Notes: generated from the letters alone by a model not told the origin. Positions 47,689 to 58,354 are shown, counted from the stretch's first letter. The stretch: DNA of 64,000 nt from Catenuloplanes atrovinosus (GCF_031458235.1 NZ_JAVDYB010000001.1:5194001-5258000), one strand, 5' to 3'. Made by a program: numbers and translations.

Positions 47689-48894
47689 ATGAGACGACGA
47701 CGCCTGGTGGCCGCGCTGGCCACGATCCCCCTGCTGGTCGCGGTGCCGGCCGCGGCCGGCACCGGCACCCGGCCCGGCGGCGGCTGGAGCCACGCGCACG
47801 GCGACGCCGGGCACACCGGCTACCAGCCGGTCACCGGCGGCCTCACCCCGGCGACCGTGACCGGGCTGCACGACGGCTGGCGGGTCGCCGGCGCGCCGCA
47901 CGGGAAGCTGGTCGCGGCCGGCGGCGCGCTCTACCTGCCGGCCTCCGAGCAGGGCACCGTCCGGATCCGGAAGCTCGACGCGCGTACCGGCCGGGACCTG
48001 CCCTTCGGGGTACGCGCCCGGCTGTGGCTGGGCACGCCCGCGGCCGTGGACGACACGATCGTCACGGTCGCGTCCGACGGGCCCGGCCGGGACGAGTTGC
48101 GCGCCTACTCCCCCACCGGCGCGGAGCGCTGGCGCGCGCCGATGCCGGGCGACGCACCGGCCGACGACCTCGCGGTGCACAACGGGCTGGTCTTCGTGGG
48201 CGGCGGCTGGAAGTGCCGCTACACCTGCGAGTACACCCGGTTCCGGGCCTACCGGCTGACCGACGGCACGCTCGCCTGGGAACAGGACGTGGCCGGCGAC
48301 GCGCAGTACGAGGCGCCGGCCGTGGCGGGCGACACGCTGATCTGGCCGATGCGGGACGCGACCGGCACCCGCTCGGTGGCGTTCGACGCCGCGACCGGCT
48401 CACCCCGCTGGAGCGTGCCCACCGGCGGCGGCCTCTACCAGGTCGCGGTCACGGAGGACGCGCTCTACACGATCGAGGGCGACCAGGTGTGCGCCCGGCA
48501 CGCCGGGAGCGGCGGCGCGCGCTGGTGCCGGGGCGATCTCGGCTACCTGACCGTGGCGCTGGCCCCGCAGCGGGCGGACGCACACGACACGCCGGCCGTG
48601 CTCTACGCGGGCAGCGGCGACACGATCCGCGCGCTGGACCCGGCGGACGGCCGCACGCTCTGGTCGGCCCCGGTCCGCGGCGAGGCCCGCACGATCACGG
48701 CCGGCGGCGGCCTGGTCTTCGCCCAGCTGTGGAGCCCCCGCGAGACGCGGATCGCCGCGCTGGACGCCTCGGACGGCCGGGTGCTCCACGACCGCGTGCT
48801 GTCCCGCGAGGGCATCTTCGGCACGGTGGTCCCGGCGTACGGCCGGCTGTTCGCGGTCGACCCCTACCAGGCGGTGCTGGCGCTGGAGCCCTGA
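47689..48894 (+). CDS. Secreted PQQ-like beta-propeller protein
   Basis: A 401-residue protein with a signal peptide (RRRRLVAALATIPLLVAVPA) and seven or eight repeating blades of the PQQ-binding-like/quinoprotein type: LDARTGRDLPF, AFDAATGSPRWSVP, ALDPADGRTLWSAPV, ALDASDGRVLHD. Such propellers often act as scaffolds rather than dehydrogenases; no dehydrogenase motifs were seen. Two cysteine pairs (CRYTC; CARHAGSGGARWC) are probably disulfide-bonded. The start follows a strong GGAGGGG. Confidence 0.82.
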   Translation: MRRRRLVAALATIPLLVAVPAAAGTGTRPGGGWSHAHGDAGHTGYQPVTGGLTPATVTGLHDGWRVAGAPHGKLVAAGGALYLPASEQGTVRIRKLDARTGRDLPFGVRARLWLGTPAAVDDTIVTVASDGPGRDELRAYSPTGAERWRAPMPGDAPADDLAVHNGLVFVGGGWKCRYTCEYTRFRAYRLTDGTLAWEQDVAGDAQYEAPAVAGDTLIWPMRDATGTRSVAFDAATGSPRWSVPTGGGLYQVAVTEDALYTIEGDQVCARHAGSGGARWCRGDLGYLTVALAPQRADAHDTPAVLYAGSGDTIRALDPADGRTLWSAPVRGEARTITAGGGLVFAQLWSPRETRIAALDASDGRVLHDRVLSREGIFGTVVPAYGRLFAVDPYQAVLALEP

Positions 48895-48907
48895 CGGGCG
48901 GGCGGCC

Positions 48908-50017
48908 TCAGAGCAGGCGCGGACCGGGCGGCTGGCACGGCTCGGCACCGGGCGGGCGGACGTAATCGCTCTCCGCCAGGCCGAGCGGGACCAGGTTCGC
49001 CGCGAACGACTCCGACCAGCTGTACCGCAGGAAGTCGTCGATCACCTTGCTGATCTCCTCGCACAGCCGCGGCATGTTGTTCGGCATGGCGACCGCGTAC
49101 TTCTCCGCGCCGTACGTCAGTGGGGCGGAGATCTTCAGGTCGCGGTCCTCGGCGTACCCGGCGATCAGAGACCGGTCGTGGGAGACCGCGTCGTAGTGCC
49201 CTTTCTTGAACTGGCTGAAGCACGCCGCCAGCGAGTCCTCACGGACCGGCCCGAAGCCGGCCTGCGTGAGCTTCTTGTCGCTGTTCGAGTCGCGCAGCAC
49301 GCACACCTTCCCGGGCGGTATGTCGGCGATGCTCGTGGCGCCGGTGCGGCTGACGAAGCCCTGCATGTCCACGAAGTACGGGCCGGCGAAGTCCACCCGC
49401 TCCGCGCGCTCCGGCGTCATCGAATAAGTCGAGACCACCAGCTTCACCGGACGCTGCCACGGCTGGCCCGGCGCGGCCCGCCACCGGCCGGCGAGGGCCG
49501 CCTCCCGGTTGTCCAGCGTGGAGAGGTCCACCCACACCAGGTTCGCGCCGGTGAAGTGCGCCCCGATCTCCCGGACCAGATCCGCGTCGAAGCCGACCGG
49601 CGTGCCGCCCGGGCCGTCGGTGTGCCAGCCCTTGTACTGGTGGTCGACGTAGCCGATGCGCACCTCGCCGGACATGTACTCGAAGGGGTCCGGTTCACGG
49701 CGCACCCACCAGAAGACCGCGCCGGCCAGCAACACGACCACGGTCAGCGCCGCGACCAGCCGGCCCCGGCGCAGCCGCCCGGTCGGCACCCGCAGCCACG
49801 GCGTCGTGAACCACCCCTGCACGATCAGGATCGACACGACGATCGCGGCCACGCTCAGCGGCAGCCCGGCGATCGCCGCGACGTCCGCACCCCACGCCCG
49901 GTTGAGCAGCAGCAGGACGGTGAGGCCCGCGGTGGCGAGCGAGGTGGGCGTCAGCCACCACAACAGGTTGCGCAGCACCGGCCGCGTCCGCGCGGCCCTC
50001 TCCGGCGTCTCGGTCAC
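48908..50017 (-). CDS. Membrane-anchored solute-binding (SBP_bac_3) protein
   Basis: A 369-residue protein with three membrane segments at the N-terminus (about residues 18-40, 45-65 and 85-107) and then an extracellular amino-acid-type binding domain (SBP family 3): VRIGYVDHQYKGW, GFDADLVREIGAHF, ERVDFAGPYFVDMQGFVSR and YDAVSHDRSLIAGYAEDR. No permease or ATPase gene lies nearby, and the several membrane spans are unusual, so it is likelier a sensor-like or orphan receptor than part of a transporter. The GTG at 50017 has GGGGGAGG five bases upstream. Confidence 0.8.
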   Translation of the reverse strand: MTETPERAARTRPVLRNLLWWLTPTSLATAGLTVLLLLNRAWGADVAAIAGLPLSVAAIVVSILIVQGWFTTPWLRVPTGRLRRGRLVAALTVVVLLAGAVFWWVRREPDPFEYMSGEVRIGYVDHQYKGWHTDGPGGTPVGFDADLVREIGAHFTGANLVWVDLSTLDNREAALAGRWRAAPGQPWQRPVKLVVSTYSMTPERAERVDFAGPYFVDMQGFVSRTGATSIADIPPGKVCVLRDSNSDKKLTQAGFGPVREDSLAACFSQFKKGHYDAVSHDRSLIAGYAEDRDLKISAPLTYGAEKYAVAMPNNMPRLCEEISKVIDDFLRYSWSESFAANLVPLGLAESDYVRPPGAEPCQPPGPRLL

Positions 50018-50159
50018 ATCGACCTCCCCCTTTGAGGACCAGAGGACCAGAGGGGTACGCCGTGCGGGCCCGATTCCGCAGCACATCGCAGTGCGGTCTT
50101 GTTCGTGCGGGTCACGGCCCTGCCGCGGAGCGCGACACCGCAGGACTCCGGACTCGGCG

Positions 50160-51098
50160 TCAGATCCGGGTCAGCGCCACGTCGGCGACCTCGATCGTGA
50201 AGTCCGGGTGGCCGCCGAGTTGGAACGTCAGCTCGCTCTCCAAACTCGAGTGCTCTCCCGTGAACGTCCAGGAGTACGTCTGCGCCTCGGTGGTCACGTC
50301 GATGGTCTTGTAGAGGCTTTCCTCATAGTTCGGCGGCCGGTTCAGCTGGACCCGGACCCGGATGCTCACGTCGGTGTCGGCCCGAGCCCGGAACGAGAGC
50401 CGGTACCGATGCCCGCTCGTCACCGGTAGACAACCCCGGACCACGATCAGGTCGTGGGGCTTGTTCGAGCCGCCGTTGACGACCGCCCTCCAGCTACGAC
50501 GGGTGGAGTCCTCCAGCCGGACTCCGCCGTGGTTCGCCCACCAGTCGTCGAACCTCGGGTCGTCGGGAGGGGTCGGGCGCGGCACGTCCAGCAGGTCGCC
50601 TCCCACGGCCGGCGGACCCTCCGTGCAGGTCGGCACCGGCGGCAGCGCCTCCCGATCCGGACCACGGGTGATCAGCCAGACCGCGACGACGCTGAGCGCC
50701 GTCACGGCGGCCACCACCGCGCCCGCGATCGCCAGGACCAGCCGCCGCCGACGGGGCCCGGGCCGCGCCGGCGCGGGTGCGGGCGCGGCCGGCTCCGGCG
50801 GCTCGGCGGACGGCGCGGGGCGCCGCCGGTACAACTCGTGCTCGCGGACCATCATCGCGTGCCGGGAGCGCCACCACTTCACCCGCTCCTCGTCCGCGCC
50901 GCAGGCCTGGACGATCGGCAGCACCATGCGGTCGAACGGCGGCGGCGTGCGGACCTCGCCGCGCAGCACCGCGTACACCTGGGACTCGCTCATCGGGTGT
51001 GCACGCACCACGTCGGCCCGCTTCAGTCCCGCGTCGCGCACCAGATCGCTGAGTTCGTCGCAGAAGCGCCGCACCGGATCGTCGCGGCCGTCGCCCAT
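50160..51098 (-). CDS. HTH-domain protein with membrane anchor and carbohydrate-binding-like domain
   Basis: A 312-residue bitopic protein. Residues of about 5-70 look like an Xre-type helix-turn-helix (GLKRADVVRAHPMSESQVYAVL), then a Pro/Ala linker, one membrane segment at about 120-145 (RLVLAIAGAVVAAVTALSVV) and an outer domain of about 145 residues with a jelly-roll pattern (SFRARADTDVSIRVRVQLNR; YSWTFTGEHSSLESELTFQL), similar to carbohydrate-binding CBM4_9-type modules. The protein could sense a polysaccharide outside and act on DNA or protein inside; that is inference. Confidence 0.75.
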   Translation of the reverse strand: MGDGRDDPVRRFCDELSDLVRDAGLKRADVVRAHPMSESQVYAVLRGEVRTPPPFDRMVLPIVQACGADEERVKWWRSRHAMMVREHELYRRRPAPSAEPPEPAAPAPAPARPGPRRRRLVLAIAGAVVAAVTALSVVAVWLITRGPDREALPPVPTCTEGPPAVGGDLLDVPRPTPPDDPRFDDWWANHGGVRLEDSTRRSWRAVVNGGSNKPHDLIVVRGCLPVTSGHRYRLSFRARADTDVSIRVRVQLNRPPNYEESLYKTIDVTTEAQTYSWTFTGEHSSLESELTFQLGGHPDFTIEVADVALTRI

Positions 51099-51158
51099 CG
51101 CCAGACACTCCCGAGTCGAATGTGGTCACTCGACATCGTAGAGTAATCGATCGATGTC

Positions 51159-52205
<1,047 letters not shown>

Positions 52206-52362
52206 CTAATCCGAAATCCCACCAGGTGAACGGGGGTGTCCGTACCGTCGCAGGTCTTCTGCGCCGGTGGCGGGCCGGCCGGGATTTCTGCGGTCGCCGC
52301 GGATGCGCGCCGGAGGAAAAATATGCCGCGAATACGCCACACCGGGCTGCCATCATCCATTC

Positions 52363-53412
52363 ATGGACACCGGGATCGCGCTCGCTCGTGCGTACCACCG
52401 GGAGGTCGTGGGTCCGCTGCTGAGCCGCGAGGTGCCGCGGTTGCCGCACGCGGCCGGCCGGCTCGGCTCCGGCTCGGACGTGCTGGGCTTCGACGACGCG
52501 ACCAGCCGCGACCACGACTGGGGGCTGCGGCTGACCCTGCTGGTCGACGACGCGGACGCGGACCTGGTGCCGTACCTGGACGATCTGCTGGAGCGCGAGC
52601 TGCCGGACCGGTTCCGCGGGCACCCGGTGCGGTTCGCCATGACCTGGGACGAGCGCGCACGGCACAAGGTGTCGGTCGCGACCGTGCCGGCGTTCGCCCG
52701 GGACCGGCTCGGCATCGCGTTCGACCCGGCGGACAGCGCGGGCTGGCTGATGCTGACCGGGCAGGCGGTGCTGGAGGTGATCGCCGGGCCGGTCTTCGCG
52801 GACACCACGACCGCGCTCGGGCCGCTGCGCGCGGCGCTGCGGCACTACCCGGCCGAGGTCGAGCGGTACGTGCTGGCCGCGGGCTGGCACCGGCTCGCCC
52901 GCCTGCCGCTGCACGCGCGCGCCGCCGCGACCGGCCAGCCGCTGCACGCACGCCGGCTGGCCGGGACGCTGGCCGAGGACGTGATGCGGCAGGCGTTCCG
53001 GCTGTGCCGGGCGTGGGCGCCGTACGACAAGTGGTTCGAGCGCGCGTTCCAGCGGCTGCCGATCGCGGCCGAGCTGACCGGCCCGCTGACCACGGTGCTG
53101 CACAGCGTGGACCCGCGGGTACGCGAGGACGCGCTGGTCACCGCGGTCCGCGTGCTGCTGGCCCGGCAGCGCGACCTGGGCCTGCCGACGCCGCCGGACG
53201 GGGTCGGCCCGTTCTTCGAGCGCGCCTCGCGCGCGGTGCGCCCGGAGGTGCCGGCCGCGCTCCTGGACGGCCTCACCGACCCGCTGCTGCGCCGCCTGCC
53301 GCCCGAGATCGGCGCGATCGACCAGTGGCTGGACAACCCGTGGCTGCTGGCCCGGCCGGAGGCGCGCGCCGCCTTCGCCGCCGCCTATGAGCAGTGGCTA
53401 CGGCGCGCCTGA
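52363..53412 (+). CDS. DUF4037 nucleotidyltransferase-like protein
   Basis: A 349-residue protein of the DUF4037 family. Residues of about 28-55 contain the nucleotidyltransferase-type signature [20 protein letters not shown] (GS followed by D-x-D), so it could transfer a nucleotide; partner and substrate are unknown. The rest is helical with many Arg and Leu. It ends at the LexA-like gene; its C-terminus could overlap the longest LexA reading frame. Confidence 0.85.
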   Translation: MDTGIALARAYHREVVGPLLSREVPRLPHAAGRLGSGSDVLGFDDATSRDHDWGLRLTLLVDDADADLVPYLDDLLERELPDRFRGHPVRFAMTWDERARHKVSVATVPAFARDRLGIAFDPADSAGWLMLTGQAVLEVIAGPVFADTTTALGPLRAALRHYPAEVERYVLAAGWHRLARLPLHARAAATGQPLHARRLAGTLAEDVMRQAFRLCRAWAPYDKWFERAFQRLPIAAELTGPLTTVLHSVDPRVREDALVTAVRVLLARQRDLGLPTPPDGVGPFFERASRAVRPEVPAALLDGLTDPLLRRLPPEIGAIDQWLDNPWLLARPEARAAFAAAYEQWLRRA

Positions 53413-53447
53413 GCCGCACCGGCCGCCCGGTGAGGCAGGATCTGCGG

Positions 53448-54092
53448 GTGCAGTGGGCTGAAGATCTCGACACCTCCGTGCTGGCGCCGCGTCAACGGGC
53501 GATCCTGGGCGTCATCCGGGACTGGGTGGTGCGGCACGGCTACTCGCCGAGCACCCGGGAGATCGGTGACGCGGTCGGGCTGTCGTCGACGTCCTCGGTC
53601 AGCCGGCACCTGCGCACGCTGGAGGAGCTGGGCTTCCTGCGACGCGGCCGGACCGCGACCCGCCCGGTGGACGCGCGGATGTTCCTGGAGTCCGCCGACC
53701 GGCCGGAACGCGACGAGGAGACCGTGGGCGTGCCGCTGGTCGGCGTGATCGCGGCCGGCGCGCCGATCCTCGCGGAGGAGGCGGCCGAGGAGACGCTGCG
53801 GCTGCCGCGTGACCTGGTCGGCCGCGGCACGCTGTTCTGCCTGCGCGTCCGGGGCGACTCGATGGTCGACGCCGCGATCTGCGACGGCGACGTGGTGGTG
53901 GTCCGGCAACAGCACGAGGCGTACAACGGCGACATCGTGGCCGCGATGATCGACGAGGAGGCCACGGTCAAGGTCTACCGCCGCCGTGCCGGGCACGTGC
54001 TGCTGGAACCGCGCAATGACGCGTACCGGCCGATCGACGGCGACCGGGCCGTCATCCTGGGCAAGGTCGTCTCCGTGCTGCGCCGCGTCTGA
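53448..54092 (+). CDS. lexA: LexA-family repressor (second, short paralogue)
   Basis: A 214-residue LexA-like protein. N-terminal winged helix: [20 protein letters not shown] and [20 protein letters not shown]; self-cleavage domain: Ala-Gly cleavage site in [11 protein letters not shown], Ser in VRGDSMVD, Lys in EEATVKVYR. All three elements needed for RecA-stimulated cleavage are present. The main LexA of actinomycetes usually has a longer N-terminal part, so this may be a paralogue rather than the SOS master regulator. The GTG at 53448 was preferred because it does not overlap the preceding gene; a GTG at 53394 would add 18 residues. I found no SOS box in the surrounding intergenic sequence by eye. 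Confidence 0.85.
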   Translation: MQWAEDLDTSVLAPRQRAILGVIRDWVVRHGYSPSTREIGDAVGLSSTSSVSRHLRTLEELGFLRRGRTATRPVDARMFLESADRPERDEETVGVPLVGVIAAGAPILAEEAAEETLRLPRDLVGRGTLFCLRVRGDSMVDAAICDGDVVVVRQQHEAYNGDIVAAMIDEEATVKVYRRRAGHVLLEPRNDAYRPIDGDRAVILGKVVSVLRRV

Positions 54093-54129
54093 CGGTTGTT
54101 CTGTCGTACCCGGGGCGCAGAATGAGGGC

Positions 54130-55833
54130 GTGCTGGTGGCGGCGGTTCCGGGGGAGGACCGCGGCGGGCGACTCGCTCCGCTGCGCCCCACCGGCGCGCC
54201 CGCCGGCCGGGTCACGCCGGTCGCCGACCTGCCCGCGGCCGTCGCCGCCCGGGAGCGGCGCGACCATCCCCGCTGGCTCTGGGCGAGCACCGACGCGATC
54301 TATCCCGGGCTGCTGCGCGCCGGCGTGCGGGTCGACCGCTGCCACGACCTGGAGCTGACCGAGACGCTGCTGCTCGGCTACGACGGCCGCTGGGGCGAGC
54401 CGCGCGCGCTGCCCGCCGCCTGGGCCCGGATCGCCGGCGGCCCGGTCCCGCGCGACCCGCCGCCCCGCCAGGCCGAGCCGCCCGGCGGCGGCCAGCCCGC
54501 GCTGTTCGACACCGCCCCGCCGCCGGCCGAGATCGGCACCGACCCGCTCACCGCGGTCACCGAGGTCTACGCCGACCAGGTCGCGCGGATCGCCCGCACG
54601 GCCGACCCCGGCCGGTTCCGCCTGCTGGTCGCGGCCGAGTCGGCGGGCGCGCTGATCGCGGCCGAGATGGCCCGCGAGGGCCTGCCGTGGCGCGCCGACA
54701 TCCACGACCGGCTGCTGGTCGAGCTGCTCGGCCCGCCGTCCCCGGTCGGCGGGCAGCCGCGCCGGCTGGCCGAGCTGGCCGGGTTGATCAACGGCGCGTT
54801 CGGCGTGCGCGGCCTGCACCCCGACTCCCCCGCCGAGCTGCTGCGCGCATTCGCCAAGGCCGGGTTCGACCTGCCCAGCACGCGCCGCTGGGTGCTGCGC
54901 GACGTCCGGCATCCCGCCGTGCCGTTCGTGCTCGAATACAAGGAGCTGTACCGGATCTGGACCGCGCACGGCTGGGCCTGGCGCGACGCCTGGGTGCAGG
55001 ACGGCCGCTTCCGCCCGGAGTACGTGCCCGGCGGCGTCGTCTCCGGCCGCTGGGCCACCCGCGGCGGCGGCGCGCTCCAGATCCCCAAGGTCGTCCGCCG
55101 GGCCGTGGTCGCCGACCCCGGCCGGAAGCTCGTGGTCGCGGACGCCGGTCAGCTGGAGCCGCGGGTGCTCGCCGCCGTCTCCGGCGACGCCCGCCTCGCC
55201 GAGGCCGGTGCCGCCGGTGACCTCTACGCCGCGCTGGCCGCCGACTCGTTCGGCGGCGACCGCGCCAAGGCGAAGCTCGCGCTGCTCGGCGCCATGTACG
55301 GTCAGACCGGCGGCTCCGCGCTCCCCGCGCTCGCCGTGCTGCGTCGCAGCTATCCGCGGGCGTTCGACTACGTCGAGGCCGCCGCCCGCACCGGCGAGCA
55401 GGGCGGCCTGGTCCGCTCCTGGCTCGGCCGCACCTGCCCGCCCCCGTCCGCCTCGTTCGCCGCCGACGGCACGCTGCTCACCGCCGACGCCGGCGACACC
55501 GGCGGCGGGTCCGCCCCCGACACCGGCTCCCGCCCCGACGCCCGCGCCCGCGGCCGCTTCACCCGCAACTTCGTCATCCAGGCCACCGCCGCCGAGTGGG
55601 CGCTCGTCCTGCTCGCCACGCTCCGCACCGCACTCGCCGGCTCGGACGCCCAGCTGGTCTTCTTCCAGCACGACGAGGTCGTCATCCACTGCCCCGCCGA
55701 CCAGGCCCGCACCGTCGCCACCGCCGCCCAGCACGCCGCCGACCAGGCCGGCCGCCTCCTCTTCGGCGACTCCCCGGTCCGTTTCCCCCTCGACCCCTCC
55801 ATCGTGGACTGCTATGCGGACGCGAAACCCTGA
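54130..55833 (+). CDS. DNA polymerase I-like protein (exonuclease motifs not seen)
   Basis: A 567-residue family A polymerase-like protein. Motif A is VVADAGQLEPRVLA (compare DYSQIELR), motif B KAKLALLGAMYGQ and motif C VFFQHDEVVIH, so both metal-binding Asp residues are present and polymerase activity is plausible. The N-terminal half should be the 3'-5' exonuclease domain, but I see no DxE motif; it appears degenerate. Such proteins are annotated in many actinomycetes as bifunctional exonuclease/polymerase alongside the real PolA. The gene starts at a GTG 37 bases after the LexA-like gene, so the two could form an operon with a repair role. Confidence 0.82.
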   Translation: MLVAAVPGEDRGGRLAPLRPTGAPAGRVTPVADLPAAVAARERRDHPRWLWASTDAIYPGLLRAGVRVDRCHDLELTETLLLGYDGRWGEPRALPAAWARIAGGPVPRDPPPRQAEPPGGGQPALFDTAPPPAEIGTDPLTAVTEVYADQVARIARTADPGRFRLLVAAESAGALIAAEMAREGLPWRADIHDRLLVELLGPPSPVGGQPRRLAELAGLINGAFGVRGLHPDSPAELLRAFAKAGFDLPSTRRWVLRDVRHPAVPFVLEYKELYRIWTAHGWAWRDAWVQDGRFRPEYVPGGVVSGRWATRGGGALQIPKVVRRAVVADPGRKLVVADAGQLEPRVLAAVSGDARLAEAGAAGDLYAALAADSFGGDRAKAKLALLGAMYGQTGGSALPALAVLRRSYPRAFDYVEAAARTGEQGGLVRSWLGRTCPPPSASFAADGTLLTADAGDTGGGSAPDTGSRPDARARGRFTRNFVIQATAAEWALVLLATLRTALAGSDAQLVFFQHDEVVIHCPADQARTVATAAQHAADQAGRLLFGDSPVRFPLDPSIVDCYADAKP

Positions 55834-55948
55834 AAGGTTGCGCCGCCCGCCGGCTTCGCCGGCGGCACGTTCCGCCGGCCGGTCCGGCCCGTCCGGTCCA
55901 CCATGGTCGGGCCCCACGGAGGGGGCGGTGGGCCGATAGGGTCGCGGC

Positions 55949-56458
55949 GTGATCGATCAGGGATATGAGTGTGGGCACTGCGGGGAGCGGCACGAGGGGC
56001 TGCCGTTCAGCTACGGGTCCGGGGCGCCCGCGTACTGGCGGGAGGAGTTCGCGGCGGATGAGCGCAGCAGGCTGGAGGACGAGATCTGTGTCATCCAGGG
56101 TGAACACTTCTTCGTGCGGGCGCGCCTGGTCATCCCGGTCCACGACGCGGGCGAGGACTTCGAGTGGGGGATCTGGACCACGCTGAGCCGGCCGAACTTC
56201 GCCCGCATGCTGGAGGTGTGGGACACGCCGGGGCGGGAGGCGGAGCCGGCGTACTTCGGCTGGCTCTCCACCGAGCTGCCGGTCTACCCGGAGAGCACGA
56301 TCAATCTCAAGCTCATGGTGCACACCGCGCCGCTCGGGGAGCGTCCGCACGTGCTGGTCGAGCCGACCGAGCACCCGCTCGCGGTGGAGCAGCACCGGGG
56401 GATCACGCTGGCGCGGGTCCGCCAGATCGCCTCCCTGGTCCAGCACGCCGGCGCCTGA
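55949..56458 (+). CDS. DUF2199 family protein
   Basis: A 169-residue soluble protein that fits the DUF2199 family: an N-terminal zinc-ribbon-like CGHCGERHEGLPFSYG, then FEWGIWTTLSRPNFARMLEV and a C-terminal HTAPLGERPHVLVEPTEHPL. Function unknown. Starts at a GTG. Its transcription ends at the bidirectional hairpin shared with ngcG. Confidence 0.85.
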   Translation: MIDQGYECGHCGERHEGLPFSYGSGAPAYWREEFAADERSRLEDEICVIQGEHFFVRARLVIPVHDAGEDFEWGIWTTLSRPNFARMLEVWDTPGREAEPAYFGWLSTELPVYPESTINLKLMVHTAPLGERPHVLVEPTEHPLAVEQHRGITLARVRQIASLVQHAGA

Positions 56459-56465
56459 GAGCGGA

Positions 56466-56489
56466 AAGGGGCGGCCGGAGCCGCCCCTT
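56466..56489. terminator. Bidirectional terminator
   Basis: Perfect 10-bp stem AAGGGGCGGC / GCCGCCCCTT with a CGGA loop; a short T run follows on either strand. It lies between DUF2199 and ngcG, which converge. Confidence 0.85.
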
Positions 56490-56503
56490 CTGCAGAACAG
56501 GGA

Positions 56504-57409
56504 CTACTTCACCGCGCCCGACGTCAGACCGGACTGGATCTGCCGCTGGAAGATCGCGTAGATGACGATCATCGGCAGGATGGCCATGGTGAGGGCCGCG
56601 AACAGGCCGCCCCAGTCCGCGTGGAAGCCGGCCGTGGTGGAGATGTTCGCGATGCCCTGGGTGAGGACCCACTTCTCCTCGGCGCCCTCGCCCTGCAGCA
56701 GCGCGAGCGGCAGCAGGTACTGGTTCCACTGGCCGATCACGTTGAAGATCGTGATGCTGATCAGGCCGGAGCGGGCCATCGGCATCATGACCTGGAAGAA
56801 GAGGCGGGTGTGCGAGGCGCCGTCCATGATGGCGGCCTCGGCCACCGAGTTGGGCAGCGACTTGAAGAACGCGGCCAGGAAGAACACCGTGAACGGCAGT
56901 GAGTACGCGATGTACACCAGGATCAGGCCGACGTACGAGTTGAGCAGCCCCAGGTTGCGTACCACGAAGAAGAGCGGGACCAGCGCCAGGAACACCGGGA
57001 AGGCCAGGCCGGACACGAACAGGTAGTAGATGATCCGGTTGCCGAAGAACGTGTAGCGGGCCAGCACGTAGGCGGCCATCGCGCCCAGCAGCATGGTGCC
57101 GGCGGTGCTCAGGCTGACGACGAAGACGCTGTTCAGGAAGTACTGGCCGACGTTCGCCTCGGTCCAGGCGCGGGCCCAGTTGTCGAAGCGGAGCGTGGCC
57201 GGCAGCGTCCAGGCGTCACCGAAGATCTCCTCGTTGTCCTTGAACGAGGCGAGGAACGTCCAGACCAGCGGCGCGATGATGAGCAGCGCCCAGACCGCGA
57301 GGAACAGGTGCCCGAAGCCGGCCAGGATGTTGATCTCGCGGCGGGTCTTCTTCTCCGGGGACGGCGTCGCGGACGAGACCGGGGCGGGGGTAGCGGTGTC
57401 GATTGCCAT
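56504..57409 (-). CDS. ngcG: Carbohydrate ABC permease, NgcG-like
   Basis: A 301-residue permease with six predicted helices and the EAA loop SVAEAAIMDGASHTRLFFQV. It starts 12 bases after the ngcF stop. Together with NgcF it would import N-acetylglucosamine or chitobiose delivered by the binding protein. The N-terminal 30 residues are Thr/Pro/Ala-rich and cytoplasmic. No ATPase gene follows. Confidence 0.9.
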   Translation of the reverse strand: MAIDTATPAPVSSATPSPEKKTRREINILAGFGHLFLAVWALLIIAPLVWTFLASFKDNEEIFGDAWTLPATLRFDNWARAWTEANVGQYFLNSVFVVSLSTAGTMLLGAMAAYVLARYTFFGNRIIYYLFVSGLAFPVFLALVPLFFVVRNLGLLNSYVGLILVYIAYSLPFTVFFLAAFFKSLPNSVAEAAIMDGASHTRLFFQVMMPMARSGLISITIFNVIGQWNQYLLPLALLQGEGAEEKWVLTQGIANISTTAGFHADWGGLFAALTMAILPMIVIYAIFQRQIQSGLTSGAVK

Positions 57410-57421
57410 GGTGATCCCGCC

Positions 57422-58330
57422 TCACATCTCGACGGATTCGCGCCGGCTGACCCGGAGGCTGAGCGCGGCGAACGTGATGGTCAGGAAGAAGAGTGCCACG
57501 CCCATCGCGGAGGCGTAGCCGTACTTGGAGTAGACGAAGGCGTTCCGGTAGATCTCCATGCCGATGACGGTGGTGGAGCCGTCGGGGCCGCCCTGGTCCA
57601 CGGTGAGCGTCTGCACGATGGCGAAGCAGTCGAACGCGGCGATGCCCAGGTAGACCCAGGCCACCTGCAGCGTGTCCCACAGCAGCGGCAGCGTGACCCG
57701 GAAGAACATGCTCGACCGGGTGGCGCCGTCCAGCATCGCGGCCTCGTAGATGTCCTTCGGGATGTTGGACATGCCGGCCGAGAACAGCACCACGTAGAAG
57801 CCGACGCCCTGCCAGACCAGCACCGCGACGATCGACCAGAGCGCGAGCTTGGGATCGATCAGGAAGCCGATCGGTTCCAGCCCGGCCTTGCTCACCAGGC
57901 TATTGATCATGCCGGAGCCGTCCGGGCGGTAGACCGACTGGAACAGCACGCCGAGGATGGCGATCGCCAGCACCTGCGGGAGGAAGAAGACGACGCGGTA
58001 GAACTTGGAGCCCCAGACGCCGGCCATCATGCCCTTCTGGGAGCCGCCGCCGACGTTCAGCATGAACGCGAGGAACAGCGCGATGATGATCGTGATCAGC
58101 GGCAGCGCAAGCAGCAGAATCCCGTGGTGCCGTAACGCCTTCCAGAACACCTCGTCCTGGAACAGCCGCGTGAAGTTCTCCAGGCCGACGAACTGGCCGG
58201 GAGACAGTCCTCGCCAGTTCGTCAGCGCCATGTAGAAGGCCTGCGCGTACGGCGCGATGACGAAGACGACGTAGATCGTCACGGGTGCCGCGAGGAACCC
58301 GATGACGAACGGGTACTTGCCGTGCCGCAT
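57422..58330 (-). CDS. ngcF: Carbohydrate ABC permease, NgcF-like
   Basis: A 302-residue permease with six predicted membrane segments and the EAA loop DIYEAAMLDGATRSSMFFRV. The gene lies between ngcE and ngcG. The hairpin at 58355-58383 upstream would let the binding protein gene be expressed more strongly than the permeases. Confidence 0.9.
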   Translation of the reverse strand: MRHGKYPFVIGFLAAPVTIYVVFVIAPYAQAFYMALTNWRGLSPGQFVGLENFTRLFQDEVFWKALRHHGILLLALPLITIIIALFLAFMLNVGGGSQKGMMAGVWGSKFYRVVFFLPQVLAIAILGVLFQSVYRPDGSGMINSLVSKAGLEPIGFLIDPKLALWSIVAVLVWQGVGFYVVLFSAGMSNIPKDIYEAAMLDGATRSSMFFRVTLPLLWDTLQVAWVYLGIAAFDCFAIVQTLTVDQGGPDGSTTVIGMEIYRNAFVYSKYGYASAMGVALFFLTITFAALSLRVSRRESVEM

Positions 58331-58354
58331 GTGGATCAGATCCTCAGGAAAGAT

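Noticed and set aside
53394-53447. Earlier GTG start for the LexA-like gene
   Set aside because: It would overlap the preceding gene and lacks a ribosome-binding site; it remains possible but is less likely.
54052-55917. Long Gly/Val-rich frame opposite the polymerase-like gene
   Set aside because: Antisense shadow; the sense frame carries the family A polymerase motifs.
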